NCBI GenBank assembly: GCA_900323505.1
Contig: OOIN01000002.1
Location: 2,294,001-2,358,000, forward strand
From: Ustilago trichophora
Taxonomy: Eukaryota > Basidiomycota > Ustilaginomycetes > Ustilaginales > Ustilaginaceae
Length of the DNA: 64,000 nucleotides
Direction: 5' to 3'
Of the stretch, positions 61,435 to 64,000 are shown piece after piece. The notes under the pieces were generated by a model. That model searched no databases and was not told where the DNA came from. It saw nothing but the letters and a program-made list of their open reading frames with translations. Position 1 is the first letter of the stretch, and each line of letters begins with the position of its first letter. The position numbers and the translations under genes are program-made.

Positions 61435-64000
61435 CGTCCAATAATCAAGGCCAAAACTCCAATCCCAGCAATGGCGATAGCATCTCATCCCTCTCACCTG
61501 CCATGGAATCCTCTGCCAAGCAATCTCAGCTCCAGCAACAGCAGCAGTCGCCGTATGCTAGGGAAGCATCTGGTATTCCTACTCCTGGCGGCTCTCACAT
61601 CCCCAACAAGGGTTCCATATCCGGTCCACCTGGTGCTCCTATGGGCAGTGGCTTTGTAGGTCAGCCAGGTCCCTCCGGTATTCCTGCTCCCAGCTCGGGT
61701 CATCCCGGTGCCGCATCAGGATTCCGTTTCGGTGGTCCAGCACCTCGTCCCGATGGTATGGGTTCCGGCATTCCCGTTCCCGGTCAAGGCTCTCTTCGCT
61801 CGCGCAAAATGAGCGAGCAGGGTGGTCCCAACATGGTTCCGCCTGGTTCCAACTTTGGCATGGCTGGTGTGGGCAGCCCTACAGGTGGCAACGTCTCAGG
61901 TCTGCCACCCGTTTCATCTGGAATGGATGCTGGTCCTCCGCTCTCCAACAACATCATGCCCGGTCAGCCCTTGGAAAAGGGTCGCTCCCAGCAGGTCGTC
62001 TATCCTTGGAGTCAGCGTGGTCTCGTCATGAACCCACCCAAGTTCCTCGATGAGACCCGTCAAGCTCCTCCCGGCGCACTCAGCCCCTTTCCATTCCCCC
62101 GCTACGGACACGCCGTCAACCAGGCTGCTAGCACAACCGGAGAGCTCTACCTCTTTGGTGGTCTCGTCCGCGAGAGTGTCAAGAACGACCTCTACACCGT
62201 CTACATCGACAAGCTCGTCTCGCAAACCCCCAATTCGCCTCCTGGTGCCCCTCCCGGTTCTGTCAACGCCAACCAGATCTATGCCAGTGCCACACTCGTG
62301 CAGACCACGGGTGAGATTCCACCTCCACGCGTCGGCCATGCCACTGTTCTTGTCTCCAACGTGCTCATCCTCTGGGGTGGCGACACCAAGGTTCGCGCCG
62401 ATGACAAGCAAGATGAAGCCCTCTACTTGCTCAACCTCAGCACACGAGAATGGACCCGCGTCAAGGCAGGCGAAGGTCCCGAATCTTGCCCTCTTGGTCG
62501 CTACGGCCACAGCGTCGCCATTGTCGGCTCGCGATTCTTCGTCTTTGGAGGTCAGGTTGACGGCACTTTCATGAACGACCTTTGGTGCTTTGACCTCAAC
62601 AGCCTCAAGGGCACCCCTACCTGGGAGTGTCTCAAGCCCAGCAGCGATGTCCCGCCCAGACGCACCGGTCACGCCAGCGTCACATACAAGGAAAAGATCT
62701 ACGTCTTTGGTGGAACCGACGGCCAGTACCACTACAACGACACTTGGTGCTACGACATTGCCTCCAACACTTGGAAGGAGCTCTCGTGCATCGGCTACAT
62801 TCCTGTACCTCGTGAAGGCCACGCTGCTTGTCTGGTCGATGATGTCATGTACATCTTTGGTGGTCGTGGCGTCGATGGCAAAGATCTCGGAGACCTCGCC
62901 AGCTTCAAAATCACCAACCAGCGCTGGTACATGTTTGCCAACATGGGTCCCTCCCCCAGCGGTCGTTCGGGACATGCCATGTCCACTTTCCAGAACAAGG
63001 TGGTGGTGCTTGGAGGTGAAAGCTTCACTGGCGCCAAGCCCGACGATCCGGCAACCTTGCATGTCCTCGATACGGCCAAGATCAAATACCCTACCGACAA
63101 TGCATCGCAGATCAAGAATCCTGCTGCCGCCAAGTCCAACATCACCTCGCCCGGCAATGGCGCCCCTGCTGGTCCTGCCGCGGGGACTGGTTCACAGATC
63201 TCAGGTCCCAACGGATCTGTGCGCAGCGCCATGTCGCCCGTTGCAGAGTCGGATGAACGACAAAGGACCATCTCGCCTACGATGCGTGCAGTGCAGCCCA
63301 TGCAGGGCAGCGTGCCCAACACTCCTGACCGTGGCGGCATCGAACAAAATTTTGCGCAGCAGCAACAGATGATCCCTGGCGCCGGTGTAGCTCCTGGACA
63401 AATGCAGTCTCAGCCACAGCAACCGCCGCAGCTTCAACAGCAACCACAGCAACCACAGCAACCGCCGCAACCACAGCAACCACAGCAACCACAGCAACCA
63501 CAGCAACCACAACAGCTTGCCAACCAGATGCCACCCCAGCCACTTACAACTTCACAGCCACCTTACCAGCAGCAGCCACCACCTGCTGGCTTCGTCAATG
63601 GCGATCCTGCGCTGCGCGCAACAAGCCCTCCCTCCAGCGTTCAGCATCACCAAACCCAGCCACTTCAACAGCCACAGCAGCAGCCCATGCAGACTCAGCC
63701 TAACCCATACGCTCAACAAGCTGTGCCGGGTGCTGCCCCTGGTGTTGCCCCTGGCTCTGGACCCGTCCCTTATAACGGTCCGCGCAGCCAGCGCTCCATC
63801 GAGAATCTCCGCGCTGGCGGTGCGCTTTCGCCTACCAACATGAACTCGATGCGCAGCATCAACGGCGTCGTCAGCAAGATGGACTCGCCCGCCAACGCGC
63901 CACAGGACGGCTTCCACTACGGTCGCACCACCAGTCCTCCTGGAGCCAACGGCTACATGTCGCCCCCGAATGTGCCAGCCGAAGTTGATGCGATGCGCAA
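61353..64000 (+). CDS. kelch-repeat polarity protein (Tea1/Kel1-like), 3' end outside the window
   Basis: The open frame starts at the ATG at 61353 (MAIFGKKKSDKDKDKDK) and runs without a stop to the window edge, 882 codons. A polyGln run (11 residues) and a Gly/Pro/Ser-rich linker precede the kelch propeller at about residues 245-570. Repeats are marked by RYGHAVN, ELYLFGG, RVGHATV, RYGHSVAIVGSRFFVFGGQV, RTGHASVTYKEKIYVFGGTD, REGHAACLVDDVMYIFGGRG and RSGHAMSTFQNKVVVLGGES. A long Gln/Pro-rich disordered region follows. The order fits Tea1/Kel1 cell-end markers, which act at growing tips and the cell cortex and bind formins and microtubule-end factors. The coiled coils expected in that family would lie beyond the window. 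No intron is needed in the visible part. Confidence 0.88.

Noticed and set aside
61914..63062. 382-codon minus-strand frame opposite the kelch gene
   Set aside because: The plus strand encodes clear kelch repeats across it. The minus frame shows no motif.

Overview
The window looks like nuclear DNA of a smut-type basidiomycete (Ustilaginomycotina, for example Ustilago, Sporisorium or a Pseudozyma-like yeast). This is an inference from long, mostly intronless genes, short GT-AG introns where they occur, long Ser/Pro/Gln-rich disordered tails on housekeeping proteins, CT-rich leaders, an intron-bearing tRNA-Lys and a lone 5S rRNA gene. No sequence search was possible. All starts were reset to a real ATG where the longest open frame began at TTG or GTG.

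Layout. 0.4-6.7 kb (minus strand): a small mitochondrial membrane protein, the 51-kDa FMN/NADH subunit of complex I and a sugar-porter-family transporter. 7.9-13.1 kb (plus): a Cdc7/Cdc15/SepH-type septation kinase with an ARM-like region. 13.2-14.3 kb (minus): an AKR7-like aldo/keto reductase, divergent from Elongator subunit Elp4 (14.8-16.7 kb). 17.0-18.4 kb (minus): a secreted Rds1-like ferritin-fold protein. 18.4-22.4 kb has no supported gene. 22.4-23.8 kb (plus): an allantoate/pantothenate-family permease. 24.16-24.27 kb: tRNA-Lys(CTT) with an intron. 24.5-27.3 kb (minus): Utp11 and the three-exon Cox11. 27.7 kb: 5S rRNA. 28.1-33.2 kb (minus): a 1716-residue membrane protein with a Kch-like core. 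33.2-38.6 kb is gene-empty apart from a TA-flanked MITE. 38.6-40.6 kb (plus): Orc4, convergent with a 2318-residue Mit1/Mi-2-type chromatin remodeller (40.8-47.7 kb, minus). 52.6-53.8 kb (plus): replication factor C subunit Rfc4. 54.2-56.7 kb (minus): a three-exon, Asn-rich single-pass surface protein. 59.0-59.8 kb (plus): a Cax4-type dolichyl-diphosphatase with one intron. 61.35 kb to the window end (plus): a Tea1/Kel1-like kelch protein, cut by the window edge.

The most notable item is a 4.2-kb PIF/Harbinger-type DNA transposon (48045..52258) inserted in the divergent promoter between the remodeller and rfc4. It has 43-bp perfect terminal inverted repeats, an intact two-exon SANT/Myb-like accessory gene, and a DDE transposase broken by one in-frame TGA between the second catalytic Asp and the Glu. 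Between the transposase and the right end lies a 115-codon fragment of the host SAR1 GTPase gene that is still open. This is a gene-fragment capture of the Pack-type kind. A second mobile item is a 795-bp TA-flanked MITE at 37.2-38.0 kb that carries three copies of one arm. The other genes are ordinary housekeeping functions with no sign of a metabolic cluster.
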